Assembly: GCA_009809945.1 (NCBI GenBank)
Contig: WTPW01000078.1
Location: forward strand, 289,570 to 353,569
Source: Gigaspora margarita
Taxonomy: Eukaryota; Glomeromycota; Glomeromycetes; Diversisporales; Gigasporaceae
DNA length: 64,000 nt
Reading direction: 5' to 3'
Below are positions 47,146 to 59,208 of the stretch, piece after piece. The first letter of the stretch is position 1. Each line of letters starts with the position of its first letter. The position numbers and the translations under genes are program-made. The notes beneath the pieces are model-generated. The model ran no database searches. It saw nothing but the letters and a program-made list of their open reading frames with translations, and had not been told where the DNA came from.

Positions 47146-47371
47146 GATTTAGATAAATATGTGTATTTATTATGAACCTGAACATGTTCATGAACCTTGA
47201 ACTGAACCTGAACTGAACTTTTTTAAGTTTAGGTTCAGGTTCATGTTCAATAATTTTAAGTTCAGGTTCAGTTTAGTATTGAACTTTTAGAGCAGGTTCA
47301 GGTTCAAGTTTATTGAACCTGAACCTGAACCTCTATTGAACTGAACTGAACTTTGGAACCCTACACTGCAC

Positions 47372-47944
47372 TCTATAAAATCTAGTATAATATGAATTAA
47401 AACAATAAATTAATTCATTTGTTTAGTATTAGAGTAAAGTTAGATTAAGGTTAGAATAGTATATTTTAACAAATTGCTTCTAACCCAAAATTTTATAAAA
47501 TTTTTTTTTTGATAAAGCATAAGAGATAGTTTTATAGTCAAAATTTCATATTATAACTAGTTTTTAAAAAAACATTATAATTGCTTCAATTTTATTTTAC
47601 ATCTAATTCTACATTCTAATTGGTTGATTAGAAGTAGTGATATATTGCTATGCCAGTAAATTATAATCTAATAATTATATTAAATCAAAAAAATTAAAAT
47701 TAATTTGTAAAAAATATTTTAATTAGAGCTATTTGAAGTACAAATCTTTTTGTAGTAGCCCATAATAATTTATAATAAAATTAAATTTTTAAACTAAAAT
47801 TTTTTTAAAAAAATTTAATTAATTTTTAAAATTTTAAATTTATTAAAATATTTTATTAAGATAATAGCTTTAAATTTTTAATAGAAAGTTTATAGAGCTA
47901 GTTTTCTAATTCTAATAATAATAAAATCATTAATTGATAATCCA
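47372..47944. other. AT-rich spacer
   Basis: No gene. A word near 47730 (AAAGATTTGTACTTC in reverse) resembles one near 11350, hinting at a dispersed repeat. Confidence 0.4.
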
Positions 47945-48440
47945 TCAGTTAACTGAAGAGTGATTATAGTATAATGTAATGCAGATTATATATAAAAATC
48001 ACTAAATATAATATGCTTCCATCTAAAAAATTTTTCTTACTAAGTTAATGATATATGTCCACTAATTGAAAGTTGTAGAGCTTGTCAAGGTGCATCTAAT
48101 AGTGATTAGATCATCCAAATCAGCCAAATGAATGACAAGATATCATCAAAAAATGATTGGCTGACTATATAAAATCTTTATATAAACAATGTTTGTTTAT
48201 ATAAAGAATATATAGTTAACCAATCATTTTTTTATAATATCTTGCCATCTACTGGGCTGATTTGGCTTATCTAACCACTGTTAGATACACCTCAATGAGC
48301 TCTACAACTTTTAATTAGTGGACATGTATCATTAACTTAGTAAAAAAATTTTTAGATAGAAGCACGCCACATTTTACCTATAGTGATTTTCATATGTGAT
48401 CTGTATAACTTTATACTATGATCACTCTCTAGTTGACTAG
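47945..48440. mobile_element. ~495-bp palindromic (fold-back) element
   Basis: Arms of about 245 bp mirror each other around AAACAATGTTTGTTTA at about 48185-48200. Matching blocks include TAATGATATATGTCCACTAA / TTAGTGGACATGTATCATTA and CTTGTCAAGGTGCATCTAA / TTAGATACACCTCAATGAG. No coding capacity; target duplication unclear. Confidence 0.85.
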
Positions 48441-48956
48441 TAAACAGGGACCTAAAAAAATTGGTTTGAAAAATAAAAAAATGTTTTGGATAATAGAAAA
48501 ATGTTTTTTATTGTGAGATCAATAAAACCCATGTTAAATTGCCTAATTTTGATGTTATTTTTGTTAATTAAATTCGATATTTATTCATAGTCTACAAAGA
48601 ATACTTGATTTTAAAAAAAAGTGGCTATCAGTATGTATAGTTATACTAAATATGCAAATATGATTAGTGTATTAAAATAGCTGGCCAATCAAATTTTTGT
48701 ACAACTTACAATGCATAAAAAAGTCTTAATATTGTTTTATAGAGCAAAATTTACTAAAAATTGTGATTTATTATTTTTTAATCTTTTTGAAATTTTTTGG
48801 GTCTCTGCTGGTAGATAATTAATTAAAAAATCACTAAAATAAAATATTTTTATATTTAGTTTGATATAATATATATATATATATATATTTAAAAAAATAT
48901 ATATTATAAAAACTAAAATCTATATATAGTTAGACCCCTAAGTGCATGCTCTAGGG

Positions 48957-49235
48957 CAGTGTTGTCATGGAACAGCTTTGAACAATGATTTGGACAATTT
49001 TGAACAATTTTGAACAATTAAATAAAGTAAAATTACTTAAAATTTATTAAGATAACCTATTTTAATTTTAACCAGAATATGTTTAGCACCTAAAAAAATA
49101 TATTGTTATATATTTTTTAGATAGATTTATTAATTATTAAAGCCTGAACAAGCTTTGGACAATCTTGGATATTTAGACAATTTTGAATGTGAACAAGCCA
49201 AAAAAGGCTATAGATAGCCAAAATGTACAACACTG
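48957..49235. mobile_element. 279-bp hAT-like MITE
   Basis: Ends CAGTGTTGTCATGG and inverted CAGTGTTGTACATTT; perfect 8-bp duplication CTCTAGGG (48949-48956, 49236-49243). Interior has repeated TTTGAACAATTTTGGACAA words. Confidence 0.9.
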
Positions 49236-49251
49236 CTCTAGGGACTGAGTA

Positions 49252-50322
49252 CTGTATTTTCTCCAAAATAAGCTACCCTCTTCTTTTGGTCAAAAAACTC
49301 TAAAATGTTTTTAACCTAAAAATAAGCTATCCTACAATCGACAATAGTTGCTATATAGTAAAGTTCAAATTTTTTATATAACTTGATTAAGTTGCTTAAG
49401 TAAACTTATTTAGAAGATCAAAATACATATACTCTAAAATTTTTGTCAAGATTGAAAAATGTTTTATTATTTGACTTTTAAATTTTACGTTCAGCAAAAA
49501 AATTAAAATTTTTTAAAAAAATACATTTGACAAACATAAAAATTAAAAATTAAATAATAAAAAGTTCTTTAATATTGACAAAAATTTTAAGATAAGTAAG
49601 TGTATTTTGCCTTCTAAATAAGTTTACTTAATTAGTAATTCGTGAGAGATGGAAAGAATTACAATAGTAATACTATATATAAAAAAGGGGATATTAAACA
49701 TAGTAAAAACAATTAATACCTATAATCTGGAGCCGGAATTGAAATTTCTCAATTTCTGTCAAGTTAACATCTTTTATTTTTAACAAAACTTGTAGAGATG
49801 AGTTTTCTCTTTCTAATGGTAGTAAAATCATCAAAATTGGCCTGATAATTTATAAGATATTCTTATTTTTGTCTTTGTGGTTATATAAAATTTCTTTGCA
49901 GATTTGTAAAGAAAATTTCATATAACTACAAGGACAAAAATAAGAATATCTCATGAACCATCAGGCCAATTTTGATAATTTTACTACCATTAGAAAGAGA
50001 AAAATCGCCTCTATAAGTTTTGTTAAAAATAAAAGATATTAACTTGATAGAAATTGAGAAATTTCAATTCCGGCTCCAGATTATGGGTATTAATTGTTTT
50101 TACTATTAAATTGCCCTATTTTTATATATAAAAATTCTTTCCGTTTCTCATGAATCACAAATTAAGTGATATTAATCAATTTACGTAGTAAAATTTGGAC
50201 TTTACTATGTAGCAACTTTCTGTGATTGGCCAAAAATCGATTTTACCTGAAAATAAGCTACTCCCAATTTTTTGTATAACTTTTTGCCCAAAAAAAGGTA
50301 GCTTATTTTCGGAAAAATATGG
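49252..50322. mobile_element. Mariner-like MITE (ATAAGC family) copy C, with nested palindrome
   Basis: Ends CTGTATTTTCTCCAAAATAAG and inverted CCATATTTTTCCGAAAATAAG, flanked by TA on both sides. About 540 bp without the nested 530-bp element. The interior matches the copy at 51361. Confidence 0.82.
49632..50161. mobile_element. 530-bp near-perfect palindrome, TTAA-flanked
   Basis: Two ~255-bp arms pair around TTTGCAGATTTGTAAAG near 49905. TTAA lies on both sides (49628-49631, 50162-50165). The related element at 51361 has an uninterrupted TTTACTTAAGTGAT at the matching site, so this is a real insertion. No coding capacity. Confidence 0.92.
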
Positions 50323-50339
50323 TATAAGTGCACTTAGAG

Positions 50340-51287
50340 TAATGTTGTTAGCTGAAATACTCAAAATGATATTATTTTTTGTCAAAATGCTGAAATTATA
50401 AATTGATTAAATGTCTAAATAGTTGACTAAATAAATAATATATACCGTATGTGTCCGAAAATAAGCTACCTTTTTTGGCCAAAAAATTACACGAAAAAAC
50501 GTGGGGTAGCTTATTTTCGAAATATAGAATTTTTTGAAAAAATTGAAAAACGTACTAATAAAAGTTATCCAAACGACACCAAAGTTTTACTGTAAGTGTA
50601 TTTTGATGTGCTGAACAAGTTTACTTAATGGCACTTTTGAGATTTACTTAGTAAAATTTAGACTTTTATATGTAGCAACTGCTAACGGATTTTTTAAGAT
50701 TTTTGAAAAAAATCAGGGGGGTAGCTTATTTTAGGTAGTAGCTTATTTTCGGACATATACGGTAACCAAATGTCTAAATTAGTGATAAAATAAAATTATA
50801 ATAAAATTGTATAAATCTATTGTATTATATATATAATAACTTTTATTTAAATATTAATAAACTATATTTATAATCTAAGTTTAATAACTTGAATGTTTAA
50901 TAAATAAGTGGAAAAATTTAAATAAAAAAATAATGTATATTTCATATACATATATATTTATAAATATATGTGAGTTATAGCATATATCATATAGATTAAT
51001 TCAAGTTTTGAAGCAATACAATACAACAGATTTAAACCTGATTGATAGAGGTAAGTAACCGTTTTTGGATCAAATCTACTTTTAATATAGTGTGAAATCC
51101 ACAAAATAAATAAGTCGAATACTTGCTAATAAATAAGTTTATATATTTTTTAATTTAGACATTTCGTCATTATTTAAATATTTCAGCATAATTTAGACTT
51201 TAGGCATTATTTTAGAATTTTGACAGACTAAATATCAAATATTGAAATATTTCTACAAGCTCAAACCAATTTTGGCTAACAACATTA
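50340..51287. mobile_element. Non-autonomous hAT element containing MITE copy B
   Basis: Ends TAATGTTGTTAGCTGAAA and inverted TAATGTTGTTAGCCAAAA. Flanks ACTTAGAG and ATTTAGAG (one mismatch) fit an 8-bp duplication. AATGTCTAAAT words recur near both ends. Holds the mariner-like MITE at 50445-50762. Confidence 0.82.
50445..50762. mobile_element. Mariner-like MITE (ATAAGC family) copy B, 318 bp
   Basis: Ends CCGTATGTGTCCGAAAATAAG and inverted CCGTATATGTCCGAAAATAAG, nearly identical, flanked by TA. The best-preserved copy in the window, so probably the youngest. Confidence 0.92.
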
Positions 51288-51360
51288 ATTTAGAGGGTAT
51301 GTGCATTTATAGAATTAACTTAGATAGCCAATCAAAAGTAAAGTCAAACATATAATTATA

Positions 51361-51787
51361 CCTTTTATCCAAAAATAAGCTACTCCCATGATCGATAATA
51401 GTCGCTACATAGTAAAGTTCAAAATTTATTATATAAATTGATTATAATTGCTTAAGTAAACTTGTTCGTAAGCTCAGAATACACACACTTTGAAATTTTC
51501 ATCAATTTTGGAAAAGTTTTTATTATTTAGCTTTTAATTTTTACTTTTAACAAAAAAATTAAAATTTTTTAAAAAAATATATTCATTGAAATTAAAAATT
51601 AAAAGTTGAATAATAAAAAGTATTTTGATTTTAATAAAGATTTAGCATATATATTTTGATCTTTCAAATAAGTTTACTTAAGTGATAATATTCAATTTGC
51701 ATAGTAAAATTTAGACTTTATTATATAACAACTATTTGCAATTAACCAAAATTGATTATATCTGAAAATAAGCTATAAAAAATCTGG
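51361..51787. mobile_element. Mariner-like MITE (ATAAGC family) copy D, degenerate
   Basis: Starts CCTTTTATCCAAAAATAAGC after TA and ends near an inverted CCAGATTTTTTATAGC before TA. Interior is homologous to copy C and supplies the empty site for the palindrome nested there. Confidence 0.7.
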
Positions 51788-52199
51788 TATTTTTATTGGC
51801 TAGCTTTGAAATTAGTCACATGCATACATTTAGAGGGTGCATATATATGCTTTGAGCTTTGAAAATTTTGGCACATGCAGAATATAGAAGGTGCTTAAGT
51901 CCTAAGCTTGGGGCTAATAATGCTGCCCAAAACTCTTTTGCCCCAAAATCTGAAACTGAAACTAGTTTTAAATATCCAAAACTAATTTCTGAAATTCTAA
52001 AACTATATTAAAAACCTGAAACTATGTTAAAACCCCAAAACTAAAATAGTATTATCTAAAACTATTTTGGCTCAATGCAAAAGTAATTTATTATCGGGTA
52101 TTGTTAAAAAATTCTCACATATACCAGTTTTAACGTATGTATACACATACATATATACGTTCATATGAATGTAGTACTAGTACTTGAGCTCTGGTATAC

Positions 52200-52900
52200 T
52201 GCCCATTATTTATTTATTTTTTATTTATTTTTTTTTATTTTTTTTATTTTGTTTTTATTTAATTATTTTTTAATTTTGTTTAAATTTTTAAATTATTTTT
52301 TTTTTATTTTTATTAATTTTTTTTCTGGTTTTCAGTTTATTTTTTGTTTTTTTATTATTTTTTATTTTTTTGTTTATTTAAATTTTTTTCTGTTTTTTAT
52401 TTTTTATTATAATTTTTTTTTCTTTTTTTTGCTTTATTCTTTTTTTATTTTTTATTTTAATTTTTTTTATTTTTNNNNNNNNNNNNNNNNNNNNNNNNNN
52501 NNNNNNNNNNNNNNNNNNNNNNNNNNNNNNNNNNNNNNNNNNNNNNNNNNNNNNNNNNNNNNNNNNNNNNNNNNNNNNNNNNNNNNNNNNNNNNNNNNNN
52601 NNNNNNNNNNNNNNNNNNNNNNNNNNNNNNNNNNNNNNNNNNNNTTTTTATTTTAAAAATTTTTTTTTATTTTATATATCTTTATTTTTTTCAATTAAAT
52701 TTTTTCAATTGTTTTTTTGTTTTTAATTAAATTATATATTTTATTATTACATATAAGTTAAAATAATTTTTAAAGTAACTTTAATATTTCATTCTTTATT
52801 AATTTATTTATTTATTTAGTTGTTTATTAATTAATTTATTAATTTATTTATTTATTTATTTGTTTATTAATTAATTTATTTATTTATTAGTTTTTTTTTG
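52200..52900. other. T-rich low complexity with an assembly gap
   Basis: Plus strand almost only T and A; bases 52475-52644 are unknown (170 N). ATTT repeats follow at 52790-52890. Open frames over the gap are not genes. Confidence 0.8.
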
Positions 52901-53063
52901 TTGCTTTGGTTTTTATAGCTGTATGAGGGTTAGTTGGGTAGATTAGAGGTGTGATCCGTGATCTGCAATCCAGATGATCTGTTCAAAATTCGTATTTTGT
53001 ATAACTATTCAATCTTTATGTGAATTGCAGATCATTCGTTCAATCTGTTCAATCTGTTCAATC

Positions 53064-53222
53064 TGATCAATACATATGCGAATTGTCGATTATTCGATCA
53101 ATATCCATTCAATACATATGCGAATTGTCAATTATCTAATCAATATTCGTTCAATGCATATACGAATTGTTGATCGTCTGATCAATATCCATTCAATACA
53201 TATGCGAATTGTTGATTATTCA
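53064..53222. repeat. ~57-bp subterminal tandem repeat of the inner hAT
   Basis: Four units with ATCAATATCCATTCAATACA then TATGCGAATTGTYGATTAT. Likely transposase-binding array by analogy with known hAT subterminal repeats. Confidence 0.75.
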
Positions 53223-54013
53223 TTTAAGACCTAGCCTCATGACCTTGCCTTGTCGTTAACTGCTAACCTAAAAAGTAAAGTCATAAAATTGTAATCACGT
53301 ATTATAATAATGCCAAAAAAGTTTTTGGGCATTTTACTTAAGGTGTATTTCATATAGCTTATTTCATATATAACTTTAATTGCCATAAATGTTCAAAAAA
53401 ATAGAAAAAAAACAATAAGCCCGTTTGACGCATAATCTGCCATATGGCGTAATATGTATCATATAAAATATATATAAAAAATGGTTTGCTGTTTTTGCAC
53501 ATTTTTTTTCAACCTTTTCAAAGTTACTACCTACGTCAATACTACCAAAAAAGTTGCAATTTCACTACAATTGGTCATAATTAATTACCTAAATAACATC
53601 ATGTTATATTTATATAGTTTAATGGGCGTACTTGAAATACTTGCTATTTCAAGAATTTATGGTAATTTCTATTTTTGGTTAATTGCTATATACATGTTTT
53701 TTCTAGATTTTATGCTGTAAACTGTATAAAAATTCTAAGAAAATTCGAATTCACACATAAAAAAAATAGATGAGATAGGATTCAACAAGGGTTTTGTAAA
53801 ATCTGTAAAATAAACATACATATAAATTGAATCATTAAAGCACTTCAAATTTGAGTTAGCAATAACTCAAAAGAGTCATACAGTATTTTATGGATCTCTA
53901 AAATTTGAAAGCTTATTAAATATATATATTTGTTTTTTCTTGTTAATTCCGTCCAAATTATTTATATACTTTAAATAGAACCATTCTTTTTCATATATAT
54001 ACTGTTTAATAAA

Positions 54014-56451
54014 ATGTCTTACTATAATGAAGATAATGTTGAAGTGTCATCTAGTAATGAAGTATCTAACCAATATAAAAAAACCAAATATAATGATACG
54101 CGTGGAGGTAGTGCTGTTAAAAGTTGGATTTGGCTGTATTTTGAGACAATGTATGAGAAAGGCATAAGAGTTGCTATTTGTAAAGTTGAAACAGTAAAAG
54201 GAAAAAAATGTGGTACAAAATATAAAATCGGTACATCTACTAGTAATTGTGCTACTCATCTTAATAATGTACATAGTATAACTGAAGAACAAGCTAAAAA
54301 TAATTTAGTTTCTTTAAATATACCTCATAATGAATCACAACAATTTGAATTGTGTCAATACCTTGTGGATTGGATTGTAAGCGATTTTCAACTACTTACT
54401 ATTTTTCAAAATAAAGCCTTTAGAAAATTTATAACAGAATTAGATTCTAAATTTCAAATTCCAAATGCAAAACATATTAAAAAACTCATTCATTGTGCAT
54501 ATAATTATTCTTTCCCATTAATAATTGAAAAGTTAAAAAATGAGGCTACATTAGTATCTTTAACATATGATCTCTGGACCAGAAGAAATAAATAAGGATA
54601 TTTAGATATAACTTGTTCATATATAGATAATACTTTTCAGTTACGTGAGATTACACTTTCTGTCGAATATATTTGTTATCCACATACTGCTAAAAATATT
54701 GGAGATAATATACTTTCATTATTATATGAATTAGAATTACGTGATAAGGTGTTTATAATGACTACGGATAATAGTCAAAATATGCAAAAAGCTATTAAAG
54801 ATTTAAAAGATTTAGCAGAAAATATAACTTGGCAACCATGCATGGCACATACTTTGCAACTAATAATTGGAAAAGGATTAAAACCTGTTGAAATTTTAGT
54901 AGATCATACAAAGCGTCTTATCAATTTTTTTTAAGACCCAAACAATCTGAACGATTGCAAGATATTCAAAAATATAATTCAAAATCTAATGAGGTTTAAA
55001 AAATTTTTTTATATGCTAATTGTCTGGGCTAATTTTAGAGAATACCTAAATTTAAAGCAGCTCGATATATAAGTATCGAGGCAGCTTTTGTCTTGAATTA
55101 TTATGGGATCAAGCATGTAATATGCCTGATTATAGTTACACCGCTTAGTCAATTGATTGAGTAATCGATCAGTAATGTTAATTGACTATAATGTACATTA
55201 ATTATACTAATCTTCTGGGTATAAACAAAATTAGCCCAGATATTATTTATTTTTTTATTTTATTTTATTAATTATATTCTTTACTTATTTTTTATTTATT
55301 AAGGAGTCATCTATTGTATGTTTATTTTATTTTTATTTAATTCTTTAATATTAGTACGTATTAAATTGTTATTTATGTTTTAGGATGCCGGTAAAATATC
55401 AAAATATTTAAGACATGTGATAGCTAATGTACAAACCCGCTGGAATTCTAGCTATTTGGCTTGGTGCAGGCTTTTAGAATTAAAAGGATATATTCGTATA
55501 CTTGAAGCTAATTTAGCTGAAGACAACAATCGAGATAGCAAAAAGGATTTTCAACAATTAAATAAAATAATGCTAACAAATGATGAATGGAATTTGCTTC
55601 GTGATCTAATTCTAGTTTTAGGTCCTTTTGAGGAAGTAACTAGGTATCTTGGTAGTAGTAGCTATGCTACTTATAGTATAGTAAGTCCTTTAATGTCTGA
55701 AATTATTAAGAGGCTTAAGCCCGCATCATTAACAGATAAAATAAATATTGAAAAAATACAAGATATTTTTATAGCAATAGATGAAGATACGAATCAACAA
55801 GAAGGAACAAATTTAGATAGACCTATGCAAAGTTCAAATGCAATAGAAAGAGTAAAAGAAACACTATATCGTGCAATGTGTTTTTACTGAAAAAATGATA
55901 TTATATCATATTTACCTTCCATTCTTGATCCACATGTCAAAAAAATCGATTTCGCACCTGATAAAGTAGATGAGGTTCAAGAATTATTGAAAAATAAATA
56001 TCATAAAATGGAAAATAATTTAATAGTAAATTCAACTACAGCTTCAAAAATTACAGCTTCATTACAAAATCTATCAGATACAACTTCTTCTAATTCTACA
56101 ATAACTACTCTTTATAAATCTACACTTTTTAATATTTTTAATAATCTACCAACTATTAATTCACAGTATGAATTCGATGAATATCTCGTAGTCTCACAAA
56201 TACCTTTTAGCTCTGATCTATTTGCCTAGTAGAAGGTTCATAAGGAAAGGTTTCCTGTAATGAGTGAATTAGCCCATATATACCTCTCTGTATCAGTTAT
56301 ATCAACACCATCAGAAAGATTATTTTCGGACTGTAAAAATATTATGGGTCCTAAGAGAACTCGTATAAATCCAGAATTTTTTAAAAGATTAGTATTTCTT
56401 AAAAGAAATTATGATATTTTAGATAGCATTCATCCGCTATCAACACAATAA
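54014..56451 (+). pseudogene. hAT transposase, two exons, inactivated
   Basis: Exon 1 (54014-54993) begins with a BED-type zinc finger (CKVETVKGKKCG ... NCATHLNNVH), then the RNase H-like core start (LVSLTYDLWTRRNK, MTTDNSQNMQKAI, WQPCMAHTLQLII). A 390-nt intron (54994-55383) is followed by exon 2 with NVQTRWNSSYLAWCRLLEL and the C-terminal dimerisation block FPVMSELAHIYLSVSVISTP then SERLFSDCKNI. Length would be about 680 residues, normal for hAT. Damage: TAA 54593, a one-base frame change in the T-run near 54930, TGA 55888, and TAG TAG 56227-56232 where the family has a Trp-Trp pair. The stops all fit C-to-T or G-to-A transitions. Confidence 0.9.
55020..55240. mobile_element. MITE in the hAT transposase intron
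   Basis: Inverted TCTGGGCTAATTTT words lie at about 55022 and 55223-55238, enclosing ~200 bp that also contains smaller hairpins (CAGCTCGATATATAAGTATC, TTGATTGAGTAATCGATCAG). It enlarges the intron without touching the exons. Exact borders and target duplication are uncertain. Confidence 0.65.
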
Positions 56452-57341
56452 TTTCTTTTTTTTTCTTAGTATACTATACCGGATTTCACAAATTCCTTTA
56501 ATTTTAAAACTTATTAGTTTAAATATAAATATTTTTATAAATTTAAAAAAATTTAAATTAGCAGCTTTTTTGAATATTCAACTATTTCTTCTCAACTTTA
56601 TGAACTTTTTCCTTGTTTGAGTAATTCGTTTGTATATAAAAGTGAATAAAACTTAAACTTGTGTATCTTTAACAAAGTTAAAAATTAGAAAACCTTATAA
56701 AAAATATAGTGGCACATGTTAAAACGTTTAAAGTGTCCATCAAATTTTATTTGTTAAACGACAGATCGTTCAATTCGTATGAATAAGGATTTGATTGTTG
56801 TAATCCGGATGATCTGAATTTGAACAAATTACATGACTAGGGTAGATTATGGGCGTGAAGATGGGAAAATAGATCTTTTGTAAGTGGAAAGATGGGTGAT
56901 AGATCTTTTATAGATAGAAGAATGAGAGGATTGATTTTTTATGAGAGAAGGGTATATTGATAGATATTTTTTAGGTAGGTAAGTTTCGTAAGCATGCTTA
57001 TATATATAATAGTGAGAATAAACCGTAAATTTCCAGTTATTCCTTATATAAAAATACCAGAATTTACTTTTTATTTCTACCATTGCATATTTATACTAGG
57101 ATGCAGCCATTTAAAATTTAACGGATATAGTGGATATCCAGATTCTACTTATTTGCGCAGATAATAAAAAATTTATTAGCAGACCAGTTTCAGAGTTTCA
57201 GTATAGTTATGGAGAATTGGTATAGTTTCAGGTTTTTAGACAAGTTTTGGCCAAAAAGGTTATGTCTGAAACTGGTAATACCAGTTTTGGTTTCGGTCAA
57301 TCTGAAACTATATAGTTTCGGGCAGCATCATTACTTGGAGC

Positions 57342-58766
57342 TGGACTATAGTGTGCATCTAGAGAGAATATGCACTTAGGAGGTGCACACTTAGTGGCAT
57401 CTAACTGTATTTTATTAAATTTTTAGTAAAATTTAATAAATTTATTTTTACTATTATCAGAAAAATTAGCTTAATAAATAGTTAAAAATTTAATATATAT
57501 ATTAGCTTAATAAAATTTTTTAATTATATCAAATAATTTGATTTTTTGGGCTTTTTTTTTAATAAACTGTTACATGAAAATTTGCTTCTAAATAATATAA
57601 AAAACTAACAAATAAAGCACTTGTACAACTAACAAAAGAGATTTTTTGATTCTAGACTAGTTAAAAAAATCAATAAAACTTAGCAAAAGAGCTATGCTAA
57701 GCTGTAAAAAGAAGTACTTTTACCATTTGTTGGTGTTTTAGAATGGGTTTGCTATTGTTTGATGGGTTGGTAACTATCAAAAAGAAATTCAAAAACTAAT
57801 TTGGTCTTTTTAACCTTTTTTTGGCTTATAATTAAATGCATGCATTTTGTAATTTCTATATTTTAATTATAAATACAAAGCTGGTTAAAAAGGCTGTTTT
57901 TGTAAAAATTTGCTCTGTAATAAATTTTCATAAAATTTGTTTAATAATTTTTGATTATAATTAGTCAATTTTGGGGTCAAAACAAATTAGCCAATATGTA
58001 TTTTTTTTAAAAAAAAAATTTGGTAGCCATGCTACTACTTTATTTAACCTTTTGTAATTATTAAAATATGCTATTTTATCTTATAAGGTTTTGCTATTTT
58101 TAGATACTAATACTAGAGCATATGACTCGGTTGTCTTAGAGATACCTAAGTATGACCTGCTATAGCAAACTTTTCTTTTCCAAGTTTTTTTTTTTTATTA
58201 AAAAAAAGCTGCCTAGATCTATAGTTAAAGTTTGCTGTATGTTAAAACTACTTTCATTTTATATTCCACTACACATGCACTTCCTGTATAATCTATATAT
58301 AAACTTTTGTCTTTGCAATATTCAATATTTTTGTTCAATAATTCTTCACATTTTTGTCTCTTTCTGCTACTTCCTTTTTCTTTGTCAAATTTTTTGTATC
58401 ATTATTATTATTTTTTTCTTCTTCAACTTTCTTTTCTTGTTCTTCTTTTTTTTAGAAACTTGTTTTTTCTGTTCTCAAGTAATACGAGGCCTTTTTCCTA
58501 CTCATTAGTTAATGATTAGCAATTTTTTCATACTTCTTTCTGAAAAAAATTTAGCTAATTATCAAGAAAATCCAAGGCTATGTCCTGGGCCTTGGTTTTG
58601 AAAAATTTATTTCTTCTAGTGCTAATTCTATATTGTCTGCCAAAAGCCCTCTTGACTACTCTATATACCATTTCTTATTTTTTTATTCTAAGATATGAAA
58701 ACTTCTTTAAGCTACTCTAGACCTAGTATTAGATTATTCTTACACATTAATTCCTTGCTTATACTA
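57342..58766. other. AT-rich spacer, T-rich toward the right
   Basis: No gene. 58150-58500 is pyrimidine-rich with fortuitous Phe/Leu-rich frames. Confidence 0.5.
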
Positions 58767-58770
58767 TTAA

Positions 58771-59142
58771 TTGCCAATCCAGATAAGATCAGCACTATTT
58801 CTATATTTAGAATTGGGGCAAAACAAATATATAAACAAGGTAGTACAAAATCTAGATCAGGCCTGTATATATAAAATTTTTATATGATTTAAAGAATTCT
58901 AAAGACGTTTTTACTCATATCTTCTTATCTACAAGTCCGATTTTAATGAAATTTTGGTGGTAGACGCACAAGAACCTGCTCAACAACTTTACTTAGAGCC
59001 AAAAACAATATTTACTTAGTATAAAAAACTTTTTATTAGGCCTAAAACAGATTTACTAATATATTGTTTATATATTTGTTTATCTCCAATTCCAAATATG
59101 GTAATAATATAGCTATAGTGCCGATCTTATCCGGATTGGTAA
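58771..59142. mobile_element. TTAA-flanked MITE, copy 1
   Basis: Ends TTGCCAATCCAGATAAGATC and inverted TTACCAATCCGGATAAGATC, flanked by TTAA on both sides. 372 bp. The second copy follows 66 bp downstream. Confidence 0.8.
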
Positions 59143-59208
59143 TTAAGGATTTCTTTTTCTTTTTAGCTCAGACTTTTTTATCTTGTGAGTATATTAACAA
59201 ATACTTAA

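Larger units (their letters stand above)
45387..47363. mobile_element. Non-autonomous hAT element with GGTTCA subterminal arrays
   Basis: Perfect 8-bp duplication CACTGCAC (45379-45386, 47364-47371). Ends TAGTGTTCTATAAACC and inverted TAGGGTTCCAAAGTTC. Both subterminal regions (45400-45720, 47165-47360) are dense arrays of AGGTTCAGGTTCA in either orientation. The interior holds a ~320-bp-period repeat array and a nested MITE. No transposase. Confidence 0.9.
52944..56839 (+). mobile_element. hAT DNA transposon with a broken transposase gene
   Basis: Flanked by the perfect 8-bp duplication GGGTAGAT (52936-52943, 56840-56847). Ends are short diverged TAG inverted repeats (TAGAGGTGTGATC, inverted TAGTCATGTAATTTG). 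Subterminal arrays: four ~57-bp units with CATATGCGAATTGT at 53064-53222 and a related inverted CAATTCGTATGAATA near 56770. The transposase lies at 54014-56451. Confidence 0.85.
51915..57333. mobile_element. Outer hAT element with CTGAAACTA subterminal arrays
   Basis: Ends TAATAATGCTGCCCAAAACT and inverted TAATGATGCTGCCCGAAACT. Flanks CTTGGGGC and CTTGGAGC (51907-51914, 57334-57341) differ by one base and fit an 8-bp duplication. Subterminal AAACTA/CTGAAACT words are repeated on both sides (51940-52080, 57185-57320). A second hAT element fills most of the interior, so the outer one was non-autonomous at about 1.5 kb. Confidence 0.85.

Noticed and set aside
52165-52656. 163-residue Phe-rich frame
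   Set aside because: Low-complexity T-rich DNA running through a 170-base gap of unknown sequence.
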